Positions 7,976 to 17,790 of a DNA stretch of 23,990 nucleotides are shown piece after piece. The notes beneath the pieces are model-generated. The model had not been told where the DNA came from and did not search any database. It saw only the letters and a program-made list of their open reading frames with translations. Position 1 is the first letter of the stretch, and each line of letters opens with the position of its first letter. The position numbers and the translations under genes were made by a program. The stretch comes from Azolla pinnata. Its lineage: Eukaryota; Streptophyta; Polypodiopsida; Salviniales; Salviniaceae. The stretch spans positions 1 to 23,990 of the forward strand of contig JBBBWG010008669.1 of the NCBI GenBank assembly GCA_037176905.1, written 5' to 3'.

Positions 7976-10900
7976 ATGAGTCAGCCAACAGTCGAAGGAG
8001 GAGAGGAAGGAAATGGAAGGCCAAAGCTAAGTTTGCAGAAACGATCAGATACAGCTCAATCTGCTCCTTCTACAACACCTTCTACTAAGACCTCGAAGGT
8101 ACCAAAAATCTCTATCTATTCTTTCTATTATTTAATCTTCCTGATGTTACGTAACATTCTGATCTCAGTAAGATTTCAAGAACCACACCTGGAAAGGAAG
8201 AGAGAAGATATTTTATTGTCTTCTTAGGCCAACACGGCCCATTACAATATTTACAAAATTTTCAGTGTACCCGATCGCTGGTAAAGGGATTAGAATGAGA
8301 GGTCACCTAATTAATGTTAAAGATATTTGAAAAAACAAATGTGGGAGGTTTATATGTTATATATGTTTAAACTGATGGGGGTAACAATGACATATAAATG
8401 GTTTTATTTCCATCCAAGTCTCGTTATTGGAAAAAATATAAGGATAGAAAACAAGGATATTTCAGGCTGTAATTGTTAAACAACGAGGATTTTATGTATA
8501 AAATAATTTTTGGATCACGTTTAGCTGTATGGACCATGCATTCTACATTTTGATCTGTGATTTCAAAATCATCCATATATATGACGCGTTGAAGATTTCT
8601 AAGTATTCTATGTATCTAGTATATTGAAAGTATCCTAAGAATTCTATGTATATAATGTATTTAAGGTATTCCAAGTATTCTTCATATATAAGATATTGAA
8701 GGTATTCTAAATATTCTACATATAGATATATATGCATAATAGTGTATTAAAGTTATTCTAGGTTTTGAACATTTGGTATAAGCATCTTTATTTTCCAAAA
8801 AACTTTAATTGAAATAGAAGTTGCAACTTTGGTCTTAAAATAACTTCTGAGATAAAGTGGTTTTTGTCGCTGAGAAATATTTTGGCATGACTTCTTCATT
8901 CAGTGAATTTATTTTGTGATTCTTTGTATGATAGGATAAATTAGCTAAAATCAGTAGGCTAACTGTTAAACGCAAACAAATATAAGACGTATTTAACATA
9001 TTCTTTGTATTTAGTACATTTAACATATTTATGCTTAAACTATATATCCAACATATTTTTAAAAATAGATAAAAAGTTCCTTAAAACACTTAGCACATTT
9101 ATTCTACACGTATTATATGCTATATATTTTACATCAATGTTTCAAGCTTTTTATCTTAGAGTTAAGCTACATATCATAAAGCTTAGTTGCCCTGTGCTCT
9201 TGGTTTCATATGTTGCAGCCAAATCCATTCGGGTCTGCTCGACCAAGAGAACAGGTAATTGCAGAGAGAGAAGGGAAGAAGGAGATGGAGGTGCTGAAGG
9301 AGCAAGCGAATAAAGAGTGGAAGCCTCAGGTAAAACAGCTACTTGTTCTAGTTTTAGTGTAATGGAATTAGTTCTCTGGGTTTTTTTATTTTCTGAAGTT
9401 CATACAGATTTCTTTTGGGAACTAAGAGATGTTGAATGCCATATTGGGCAATCTGATGCGGTTTCGTGTATTGGCTCGTGATTTGATGAAATTAAACAGG
9501 TGAATATGTAAAAGTTTCTGATACAAAAAATTGATAAAAACGTCACCAAGGGGTGAGATGGTTTATGTAATTGACTTATCAGGGATCACATAAGCGTATG
9601 CACTATAGAGATCTAGAAAATGTTTTAAAAAGGATCGTTTGCATATGATATCTCTATATATCAAGCTCAACGACCATCTGAGTGTTAAAATTTTCTGTAT
9701 GGACTCCTGTTTTGATGGAGAAAATAGGTGAACAAAAGATTCTGATGCAAGAGAGTGATAAAAACTTTATCAAGCGTGATACACTTTTCTGTTATGATTC
9801 CTAGGAATCACGTGGATAGATGCTATAAACAAATTAAGAAAAAGCTTTAAAAAGAACCGTGGCAAGGCCTTTTATATATGTAATTTCTACAGGTGAATAT
9901 GTAAAAGTTTCTGATACAAAAAATTGATAAAAACGTCACCAAGGGGTGAGATGGTTTATGTAATTGACTTATCAGGGATCACATAAGCGTATGCACTATA
10001 GAGATCTAGAAAATGTTTTAAAAAGGATCGTTTGCATATGATATCTCTATATATCAAGCTCAACGACCATCTGAGTGTTAAAATTTTCTGTATGGACTCC
10101 TGTTTTGATGGAGAAAATAGGTGAACAAAAGATTCTGATGCAAGAGAGTGATAAAAACTTTATCAAGCGTGATACACTTTTCTGTTATGATTCCTAGGAA
10201 TCACGTGGATAGATGCTATAAACAAATTAAGAAAAAGCTTTAAAAAGAACCGTGGCAAGGCCTTTTATATATGTAATTTCTATATACGAAGCTCAACAAC
10301 CTTCTGAGCATCAAAGTTTCTTTCATGATGAAGTTGATCGAGACACTTTGAACACAATGGCTCCTGAAAGATTTCCTCTTTTATTTCTTTGTTATAATAA
10401 ACCTTGTGAAATTTAGAACCTAGAGTGCTGCAAATGGTTTCTCTTGCTATTTCATTTTTGTGAACTCATGCATTCTTTTATCAGCCTGTGCTAACAGAGT
10501 CTCAACTGGAGGAGAAAAAAGCAGCTGAAGCAGAGCTTTCATTTGCTAAGACGGAACTAGAGAAAGAAACTGACACTGAGAAATTAGCTCTTCTAACTGA
10601 AGAAGTAGCAACAAAAGAAAGAAATCTCGAACAATTGCTAGCATCCTTCGAGGTAAATTTGACTTTCTCAACCCAATATATACTGCAAATTTTAGAAAAA
10701 TATAGAAACAGAGTTGCATATGTATGCATGCATATACAATAGTAAACACATGCATTTATGCATGCAGAAATTCATAAATATGTATGCATGGTATATGTAA
10801 GGAGGAGCATTCATGCACACTCGAGTACAATTCTCATTCATTTGACTTTCTCCCCTCTTTCGTACATATATGCATACACATTTTAGCAAACCAAGATATG

Positions 10901-12860
10901 TGTAAATGTATAGCAGGAGAATATAAGGACAATGTACCATATATGGTGATATTAGGTTTTCAGAGAAAAATTAAAGCAGAAAAACAAGACCATATTTCCC
11001 CTTAACATTTGCTGCATAAGGTATCTTTATGAGTGATAGTGATCCATGAGATGGTTTATATGCATATCATGATTCCTATGCAAGAGACTACTAACGATGA
11101 GGAAGCATAATATCTGATGATGGTTCATGCATTGGTGTCCACTGATTGCATATAGATTTCTTTATGAATGAAACCTGTATAGTTTGCTGCTTCAGAGCCG
11201 AAAATACAGCTTTCCCTTCATTTCTTTTTTAATTCATATATAGTGAGCTTTCTTTCCCCCTTCAAGTGGCGAATAGCACTATATCAAGGTATTTGATGCA
11301 ATTTTATCATTTAAAGTGGCTAATTATTGTGTTTAATGTATGGGTTTTTTCTCAGTTTTGCGCAGTCATGACTATCGCATTTGTTCTAGAGCATTTTACT
11401 ATGTATACAGTAGTTTTTCAAGATAGTTGAACCTGCAATCTCTAATCATTAAGCATGCTCAAAGTAAAGCGTTTTTCTCTTCAAATTTTCTCTTCAAGCT
11501 TGCTAATGGTTCTTATTCATCAATGCATCAAGGAGTTGGTGAAAGTGGGGAATCTTATTTGACACTGATAATGCTAGTAATATATCTGAATTCTAATTTA
11601 TTTGGGAGAGAAGAGTAGGAGGAGATTAAGTGTGACGATCATACTTGAGTTGAGTGCATTCTTTCATTTTAACCCTTGGCCTTGTTTGTTATTTGCTCCA
11701 GAAACTAGCTGCACAACCATTGCCAAGTGGGGGATCAAAGCGTTCACATGATAAGAATCTGTCTTCAGTAACATATGGTGGTGAATCTAGTTTTGGAAAC
11801 TTCAGAAATCGTGGTGGCCGAGATGGAGGCATTGAGAAATCAAACTTTTCCTTTGGTGAAGGTTGGGGAGGTGTGAAGAAGGCTGGAGGACAGTCTGAAT
11901 GCTATACTTGTGGAGAGGTTAGTTTGTGTTTGATATTCTTGTAAACCAGTCTAATTCAGTATATGCGTCAGGCTTTAAATGTATATATGCACTCAGGCTT
12001 TATGTTCCAGATCTGGGCTTACTTGCTTATAGGTACTTCTCTTCAGGTGTTCAGGTTTGTTAAATGATAGTTTGCCTAGGTGATAGCCTCTAAACACGTC
12101 ATGCATAAATTATTTTAACACTGACTAATGCATATATTGTAACTGTGTAAGACCTCAAAGTGCAACTGTCAGATAGTTTTTTAAATCATCTTGTATAATA
12201 TCAAATGTGCATCTGTACTTGGATATCTATATCCATCTATATGAGAATTGCCGAGATGATTTTCGAGTGTGACTGTCAAGTAGTAGTGTACTCATAACAC
12301 ATATTGTATGGTTAACGGTACCAAGTTTAATATATCCATGCATGTCTTTCATGTAATCAATGGGAATCTTCATGTATTGTATCTGTGTGCAGATTGGTCA
12401 TTTTTCACGTGAATGCCAACAAGGATCTAGCTATGGTGGTGCAGCATTGGGTGGAGGAAAAAGTGGAGGCCGTGCTTGCTATACATGTGGTCAAAGCGGC
12501 CATTTCTCACGCGATTGCCCGCACGGAGCTGGTTATGGGGGTGGATTTGGTGGTTATGGTGGTGGACAACCGCACGTGGGTAGCTATGGCGGTGGATTCA
12601 GTGGCTATGGCAGTGGGCAACCGCAGGTAGTAAGTTATGGCGGTGGATTTAGCGGCTATGGCACTGGACAACCGCAAGCAGGTAGTTATGGTGGTGGATT
12701 TAGTGGGTACAGTGGAGGACAATTGCAAGGGGATAGCTATGGTAGTGGATACCCAAAAGGACATTCTTACGGGGGTGCCTACAATGGCTATAATGGGTCT
12801 GCTTCTGGAGGCCGCAACGCTAACAATGGCGCCGATTACAATGGGCATGGAAGAAGGTAG
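7976..12860 (+). CDS. Gly-rich double zinc-knuckle protein with eIF4B-like N-terminus (5 exons)
   Basis: Joining 7976-8098, 9219-9329, 10485-10652, 11702-11917 and 12393-12860 gives 361 residues; all four introns are GT-AG and phase 0. Domains: RPKLSLQKR (15-23) and [10 protein letters not shown] (43-52) resemble the repeated motifs of eIF4B/eIF4H; 79-134 is Glu/Lys/Leu-rich and likely helical or coiled coil; 147-200 is Gly/Ser-rich with [13 protein letters not shown] knuckles at C201-C204-H209-C214 and C235-C238-H243-C248. The tail, from about 252, has four 17-residue Gly/Tyr/Ser repeats (type [15 protein letters not shown]). Intron 4 splits the first knuckle between Gly-Glu and Ile-Gly-His, and joining restores a perfect motif, which strongly supports the model. 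Knuckles plus RGG/GY-rich regions are typical RNA-binding parts, so a role in mRNA translation or storage is inferred. The start is the first in-frame ATG after the leader acceptor. An alternative donor at 9255 would shorten exon 2. I do not recognise a named gene. Confidence 0.85.
8099..9218 (+). other. Intron 1 of the zinc-knuckle gene
   Basis: AAG|GTACC donor and ATGTTGCAG|CC acceptor, phase 0, 1120 bp, AT-rich. It contains the 35-36 bp minisatellite at 8588-8735. Nothing else was recognised; the small open frames are AT-repeat artefacts. Confidence 0.8.
8588..8735. repeat. 35-36 bp minisatellite in intron 1
   Basis: Four units with starts at 8589, 8624, 8660 and 8696 share the pattern TTGAAGGTATTCTAAGTATT followed by CTA-(T/C)-(G/A)-TATATA. 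The near-multiple-of-three unit makes a spurious Tyr/Leu/Glu repeat on the minus strand. Confidence 0.75.
9330..10484 (+). other. Intron 2 of the zinc-knuckle gene
   Basis: CAG|GTAAAA donor and TTTTATCAG|CC acceptor, phase 0, 1155 bp. Two thirds of it is the exact 393-bp tandem duplication. Without the second copy the intron would be about 760 bp. Confidence 0.8.
9496..10281 (+). repeat. Exact 393-bp tandem duplication in intron 2
   Basis: 9496-9888 and 9889-10281 read as identical base for base. Each copy is itself built of two diverged halves of about 200 bp, one beginning AGGTGAATATG and the other AGGTGAACAAAAG. The halves share GATAAAAAC-TT/GT-ATCAA/CACCAA, a GGATCACATAAG / GGAATCACGTGG word, and AAGCTCAACGACC / AAGCTCAACAACC ends. 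The array is therefore A-B-A-B: an old duplication followed by a very recent one. Each B half carries a perfect 16-bp palindrome TGATTCCTAGGAATCA (9795-9810 and 10188-10203). An assembly artefact is possible. Confidence 0.9.
10653..11701 (+). other. Intron 3 of the zinc-knuckle gene
   Basis: GAG|GTAAAT donor and TTTGCTCCAG|AAA acceptor, phase 0, 1049 bp. A cluster of CATGCA/TGCATG words (10725-10820) lies near its start; these resemble RY elements but may be a simple alternating purine-pyrimidine run. No other structure was recognised. Confidence 0.8.
11918..12392 (+). other. Intron 4 of the zinc-knuckle gene
   Basis: GAG|GTTAGT donor and TGTGTGCAG|ATT acceptor, phase 0, 475 bp. It interrupts the first zinc knuckle. 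Nothing else was recognised in it. Confidence 0.8.
12535..12745 (+). repeat. 51-bp coding tandem repeat (Gly/Tyr-rich tail)
   Basis: Four head-to-tail units of 51 bp encode 17-residue repeats [51 protein letters not shown] and [17 protein letters not shown]. Codon differences between units show the repeat is not newly made, while the peptide is well kept. A degenerate fifth unit follows before the C-terminus. Confidence 0.85.
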
Positions 12861-13690
12861 ATGAATGATATTAGCATGGAAGTTAGGAATGACTTTTGAG
12901 ATGTACAGTAGTCGGGGATTAACATAGACTGAAGCTTTAGTAGTGCGTTTAGCTCATTGATTTTCCCGTGTTTCCTCCTAAATACTGCAGATCATACTTC
13001 ATTCATTTCATTTTGTTATTTCGCGTAGACGCCAGGTTGTTGAAAGCACAAGTTAAAAACAGTCAGCCAGAGCATGTGAGATGATATGCATTTAGCAATG
13101 TGCAGAACAGAGTTGACATCTCTCTCTCTCTCTATATATATAATATATAGAGCTAAAGTAAGACATGAGGGTCTGTTTTAGGTGTAGAATCGAATTGGAA
13201 CAGTTTGTTCATGAATCACTCGGCGCACAGGTAGCCGAAGATTGTTTTGATGTTTTGATTTATGCTTGTGTCATGTTTGTATAATGCATGTGCAAGTTCT
13301 TCATCTGGACATCTTCATGTGCAGGAACTGCCCATATGAAAAGAGTAGTCCATTATAATCTCAATATGATTGGATACAGACAATTGTATGTTTGGCCAGC
13401 CACGTTTGGCCAGCCACGTTTGGCCTAACACATATACTACATTGAGAACCTGAAAGAGTCTTCAATTGATGATCTTTGTATCAAGTGCAACAAATGAGAT
13501 TATGATCAAAACAAGATCCGGAGATGAAGTAGAAGGCGTCTTCAAAAATTAAAAAACTGCTCTCATAAAACTACGACATCTGCAAATGACAACAATTATG
13601 AGATCTTCTTCAAGAGGATGAATGGATGATGAATCAAGGGATATAGCTAAGGAATCAAATAGATGTCCTAAGCTTGGTACAATGAATCAA
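12861..13690 (+). other. 3' UTR and downstream sequence of the zinc-knuckle gene
   Basis: The stop TAG is at 12858-12860. No AATAAA was seen in the next 500 bp, so the polyadenylation point is not fixed; plants often lack the canonical signal. Present are a CT then TA microsatellite (about 13117-13150), which could also fold, and a 14-bp direct repeat (TTTGGCCAGCCACG, two copies plus a partial, 13391-13425). No gene was recognised. Confidence 0.5.
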
Positions 13691-13691
13691 C

Positions 13692-13829
13692 GGTTTCCAT
13701 GGGTGTTTAGCCAAATAGCTCAAAATTTGGTCGAGCTTGCTATTATAGGAAACAACCAAAGGTTTCCATGGTTGTTTAGCCAGATAGCTCCAAATTTGGC
13801 CGAACTTGCTATTATCTTATTAGATTGCC
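13692..13829 (+). repeat. 69-bp tandem duplication
   Basis: GGTTTCCATG at 13692 recurs at 13761, and about 65 bp after each is alike (TGTTTAGCCA(A/G)ATAGCTC(A/C)AAATTTGG). Because 69 is a multiple of three, a small plus-strand frame (13622-13855, 77 codons) stays open and shows a doubled FSQIAxNLxELAII peptide. I see no support that it is expressed. Confidence 0.7.
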
Positions 13830-14143
13830 TCAAAGCTACAAAGCTGTTGGATTGAGTGGTGAAACTAGGTAAACTAGTAGGGTTACTTGAGCTTCTAGTA
13901 GAATTAGGAATAAGCTTTTATCCATGGCACGCACTCGTACCAAGGTCAATTTGCTTCTATGGATAGTTCAGTGCTTCTCAACAATGTGCCACATCAATCT
14001 TTGTTGGAGTAGAGCCACCAATTGGAAACATACTTAAAGCTTAGGCTTGCTAGAGAAGGTTGGCCGAAATATCTACTTTATATTGGTACAAAAATCTGCA
14101 AATGAAGGACAACAAAGTAGAAGCTTGTGTAAGTCGCGGTAGA

Positions 14144-14146
<3 letters not shown>

Positions 14147-14195
<49 letters not shown>
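14147..14195 (+). repeat. GA dinucleotide microsatellite
   Basis: An uninterrupted GA run of about 49 bp. The Arg/Glu reading frame across it is an artefact of the repeat. Confidence 0.95.
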
Positions 14196-14197
<2 letters not shown>

Positions 14198-15142
14198 AGA
14201 TATATTAATGTCTTCTTAGGCCAATATTTTCCTATGAGACAAACCGTTGAACAATGTTTGTATATCCACTCATCTATTAGAGTACACCTTAATTACAAAT
14301 ACAATAATCTAATGTTTATACAAGAAAAATATCATGTTCATAATGTGTCGAAAGAAAAGATAAGGTAAGATAAGTAAACATAGTATGTAGTAGAACAATT
14401 TAAAAGAGAAGTGAGAGAACGAGTAGGGTGGACAATGATGTGATTGTGGTGTTTCATTGTAGGCCAACCATACTATTAAGCGAGACAATTCATGTTTCCT
14501 AACTTTTTTAATATATGTTTCATGAAATTGAGTTGCTTTAAAACCAAACATTTGTGGCCATCTTTTAGTTCTTTAATTTTTTGCGTACACGTTTGATAAG
14601 CCCAATGTTACATTTGTAAAAGTATTTATAGTTATTCTTGCTCCTTGAAAAGAAAGTGCAAGAGGTTCCTTAGGTTTAACATAAGAGATAATTGGATCAT
14701 TTAACAAACTCTATTTTTTTAAGTTCGAGGATGTATTTTCCTAGTTTCTTATAGTTTGTAGAGTTTATTATGCATGATAAAGAGGGTTGTTCCAAGGATA
14801 TCATTATATTTCTTTTTAATTATCTACATAAGCTGGGATTGACATGTAAAGTGTTTTCACATTCTACCCTAATTGATGTAACTTACATAGTCTCTTTTCA
14901 CTTGGCACTCTAACGGCACGACTAACCTCAACCTGTAATTGGTGCGATGAAACTTGAAGTTGACTAATTTAGATAAAACAAACTATGAGATATCTTGTGA
15001 ATAAAAGCTACTATTAGAAAAAGTGTTTTTACTATCATTGGCGAGTAGGAAAATTCCACTCTAGTAACCTCATGAGGTACTGATTGCTTATTATGGATGA
15101 GACGTGCTAGCATGATGACTAAATGTTGCTCTAGTTGTGACC
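14196..15142. other. AT-rich stretch, nothing recognised
   Basis: Both strands are full of stops, and no transposon motif, RNA gene or repeat was found. It is probably old transposon sequence decayed past recognition. Confidence 0.3.
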
Positions 15143-15238
15143 AAATGTGGGAGGGAAGCCTAGGAGCCCAAACAACTATTGCGTACATAAGTGATGGGGC
15201 AGCCGTTGTTTGGGTTTATAGGCTTCGCTCCCACGTTT
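15143..15238. repeat. 30-bp foldback with 28-nt loop
   Basis: The left arm 15147-15176 (starts GTGGGAG, ends CCCAAACAAC) pairs with the right arm 15205-15234, matching at 26 of 30 positions. A further three A-T pairs and one wobble pair extend the stem outward. The loop is 28 nt. The arms are too long and too well matched for chance in AT-rich DNA. It could be a small foldback element, a miRNA-like precursor, or an inverted duplication; no target-site duplication was identified. Confidence 0.7.
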
Positions 15239-15812
15239 CAAGCTTTTTACAAATCTCACTGAACTCAAATGCATATTGAATCTACAATTTGCATATATCA
15301 AGCATAACTCACTTAAAAATCTTAATTTCCCAATTAGGAGAAATGCCCGAGGAGATCTCATAAGCACCGTAACTACGTGCTTTATTTGGAAATGAAGTGG
15401 TGGCAAAATGTTCACCTTTCGATGGCAACTGCTCCATCGAGCTTTACTAGTGAGGATGTGGCTCTATAAAGCAAGTCCCTGCCCTTCCGGAGATGAGCAA
15501 AGGGAGATGCAACAACATTCTATGTGGGATTGCACCTTTGTCTACCAAATCTAGGGCTGAATGTTGCGAATTTGCTAAAAAATCCATCTAAATTCAATTT
15601 TGACTCGGGGGTAGCGAGAGGTCAAATATAATTGATGGCGATCCAACTTTTTACAAATCCCCACTAAACTCAGAGGCATACAAAATCTACAACTTGCCAT
15701 ATCGAGCACAATTAGCTCATTCGAAAATCCTAATTTCCCAATCAGGAGAGATGCTTGATGGGATCTAATAAGCACACAACTATGTGCTTTATTTGGAACG
15801 AAGATGCCTAAA
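15235..15812 (+). repeat. Pair of diverged direct repeats, about 175 bp each
   Basis: 15235-15412 and 15642-15812 share runs such as CTTTTTACAAATC, CTACAA, ATTTCCCAAT(T/C)AGGAGA, ATGC(C/T), GGGATCT or AGATCT, AATAAGCAC or ATAAGCAC, and ATGTGCTTTATTTGGAA. The offset is about 405 bp. The first copy runs directly into the LINE zf-RVT coding remnant, so the repeat may be LINE sequence that was duplicated. Confidence 0.7.
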
Positions 15813-16222
15813 ACTCTGTGAGAATGTTTGTGAGCCACCAACTAAAACTATTACTGGAATTTGGCAAGTTGTCCACAATTTGCAAGGACATTTTCAAGAC
15901 CTATAGGGACCTTAATTGCGGCAAAAAAACACAGAAAAGATTTCTATGCACTATGGATCTATCATCTCTCCCACTGGATTTTTCCACCTCCAATCTCATA
16001 AACATGCACTACTTTTGTCCACCACATAAACTTTGCTCTCACCCTATTCTCTATTGACTTTTGTCTCAAAACTTCATGATAATTTTTGGGTATATCTCCT
16101 CAAAAACATTTTCTAGGATGACAATTAGATCTCCCTAAAGCTTTTCATATTCTTCCAAGGGAAATATTTTGTAGCCCAATGGAAAATTTCTTGTAATACA
16201 TAAATTGGATCATTAAAAAAAA
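15385..16222 (+). pseudogene. LINE 3' remnant with zf-RVT motif and A-tract
   Basis: From about 15400 the plus strand reads KMFTFRWQLLHRALLVRMWL, then CPSGDEQREMQQHSMWDC and TFVYQI-stop, matching the zf-RVT domain at the C-terminus of plant LINE ORF2 with one Cys lost. The sequence then passes through the second direct-repeat copy and a non-coding stretch with a TTGTAATACATAAA word. It ends in eight A residues at 16215-16222, similar to the tail of the 5700-7226 LINE. The continuity between motif and tail is an inference; the middle is disrupted. Confidence 0.55.
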
Positions 16223-16519
16223 GGTATTAAACTTCGATATGCTTCGAGTAATTGTGATGTACTAGATTCTTTGCTAAGACAACAATTTTTTGACATTCTG
16301 TAAGTAATACAGTTGGGATGCAGCTTGAATCCATCTATCAAAACATATCTGCCAATCAAAATGCTTCCTTAGGTATGTTGGTTGCTTTACATACTTTATC
16401 GGCTTGGTCATAAAAGTAACCTTGTAGTCTTGAAGTTTTAACTTCCACAAATGATTCCCTTAGAATATGATGATTATGCTTATGTATTTGACATAAAGTA
16501 AACCACGATATTGCCTAAA

Positions 16520-17150
16520 TATCATCTCTATGATTCCTCCATAGGGTTGAAAAATAACTACCAATTGGTCCGATTTATAGTTTAACACAAGATAAATTAG
16601 AGGCAAAGGTTTACATTGATGTAAACCTTGATAATGGCTTTATCAAATATTGTAGGTCTCCAAGTGCCTTGTCTTTGTCTAAAAAAAAGATAGTTCTCTT
16701 AGGTTTGGTGGTCGATTATTGATATCTTAGTAAAATCACTATTCCAACTAGTAATATCCATTACCCTTAGTCTCTAATTAATTTCTTCATCATTTGAGTG
16801 ATGCTCAAGTTTTTAAAACACTAGATTTATGAGTGGCTTACATATAATAAAAATTATGTAGGGGGATGAGTAATGGAAGTCAATATTTTGGACATGTTAT
16901 GACCACTTTGAGTATGTTGTTAGCCCTTTGGACAAACAAATGCATCTCTTGTCTTACAACATATGGCCAATTATATTTTTTGTGATTTTCAACTAGATCT
17001 CTTTGTAATTATATATCTTGATAATATCTTAATATTGTCTAGAATAGTCAAAGAACATCATACTCAAGTGCGATAAGTCGTAAAGAACTTATGCATGCAT
17101 GGTCTTTGAATTCAAAATGATATAGGATTGTATGTCCAAAGCTCTCTGCA
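16520..17150 (+). pseudogene. Degraded Ty3/gypsy reverse transcriptase
   Basis: Three-frame reading recovers a gypsy RT in order: an IGLKNNYQ substrate-loop-like start, then EAKVYIDVNLDNGFI, a lysine-rich LSKKK near 16680, then HFEYVV, LQHMANYIF and FVIIYLDNILIL with REHHTQVR-like text after it. The YLDN replaces the catalytic YxDD (Asp to Asn by a G-to-A change). Frequent stops and frameshifts, and a strong AT bias, indicate an old copy decayed by C-to-T change. A perfect inverted repeat (16606-16629, 11-bp arms, 2-nt loop) lies in it. Confidence 0.65.
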
Positions 17151-17790
17151 AAACTTGTTAAGAGTAGAAAATACAATAAGAAAATTTGCAAAGGTTGTGA
17201 TGCTATGATTATTTGGCACAAATTGACTACCTTATGGATAAGAGAAGATGATAAATTGAATTGGCGACTAGCCCTAGAATTTCAATGGGTCCCCAGTGAA
17301 GAAGTAATAACATATATTCTTGAATGTTAAGTAAAAGTCAATATGCCTCTTAAGAAACAACTTGCACCTGAGCATGTCTCAAAGGAAGCTCACTCATTGG
17401 AGTAGAGTAGGAATTTGTCTTTAGCTGACCAGGCAGCTATTATTAACTCTATTCTATTGTCTTCGATTTGGTATGTAATATCAAGATGGATTTTTTTTAA
17501 TGCATGTATGAAGCAGATCAAGGACTAATTAGAAAATTTCGACATATGGATAGAGAAATCTCAAGGAGAAGGATAGGGAAATCTCAAGGTGAAACTTGTC
17601 CAAAAGTCATGTGAAACACCATGATTTTGCCTTGGTCTAAGGGAAGCTATGGCATATTAGAGCCTATACAACAAAGCAACACTTTGTTTTGTAAATAAAT
17701 AATGAGAAGTCTACTTCCTATAGGGGCCCATCGATTACCTACTTCTATGGAAGTCCAAGAACTTTACACCCAAGATAGGAGGTCTTCGAC
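17150..17790 (+). pseudogene. LINE ORF2 fragment, region after the RT core
   Basis: Pieces read LNWRLALEFQWVPSEEVITY, then NMPLKKQLAPEH, HSLE-stop-SRNLSLADQAAI and INSILLSSIWYVISRW. This order (VNMPLKQQLAP, THWS, RNLSLA, SSIWY-x-x-S-x-W) is characteristic of the thumb and connection region of plant LINE ORF2. Stops and frameshifts are common. It lies upstream of a LINE ORF1 (18965), the reverse of the normal order, so it belongs to a different copy or the region is rearranged. Confidence 0.6.

Noticed and set aside
12507..12848. 113-codon minus-strand frame
   Set aside because: It is the antisense shadow of the Gly/Tyr repeat exon, made open by the 51-bp periodicity.
13622..13855. 77-codon frame with a doubled peptide
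   Set aside because: The frame is open because a 69-bp segment was duplicated in phase; no homology or splice evidence.
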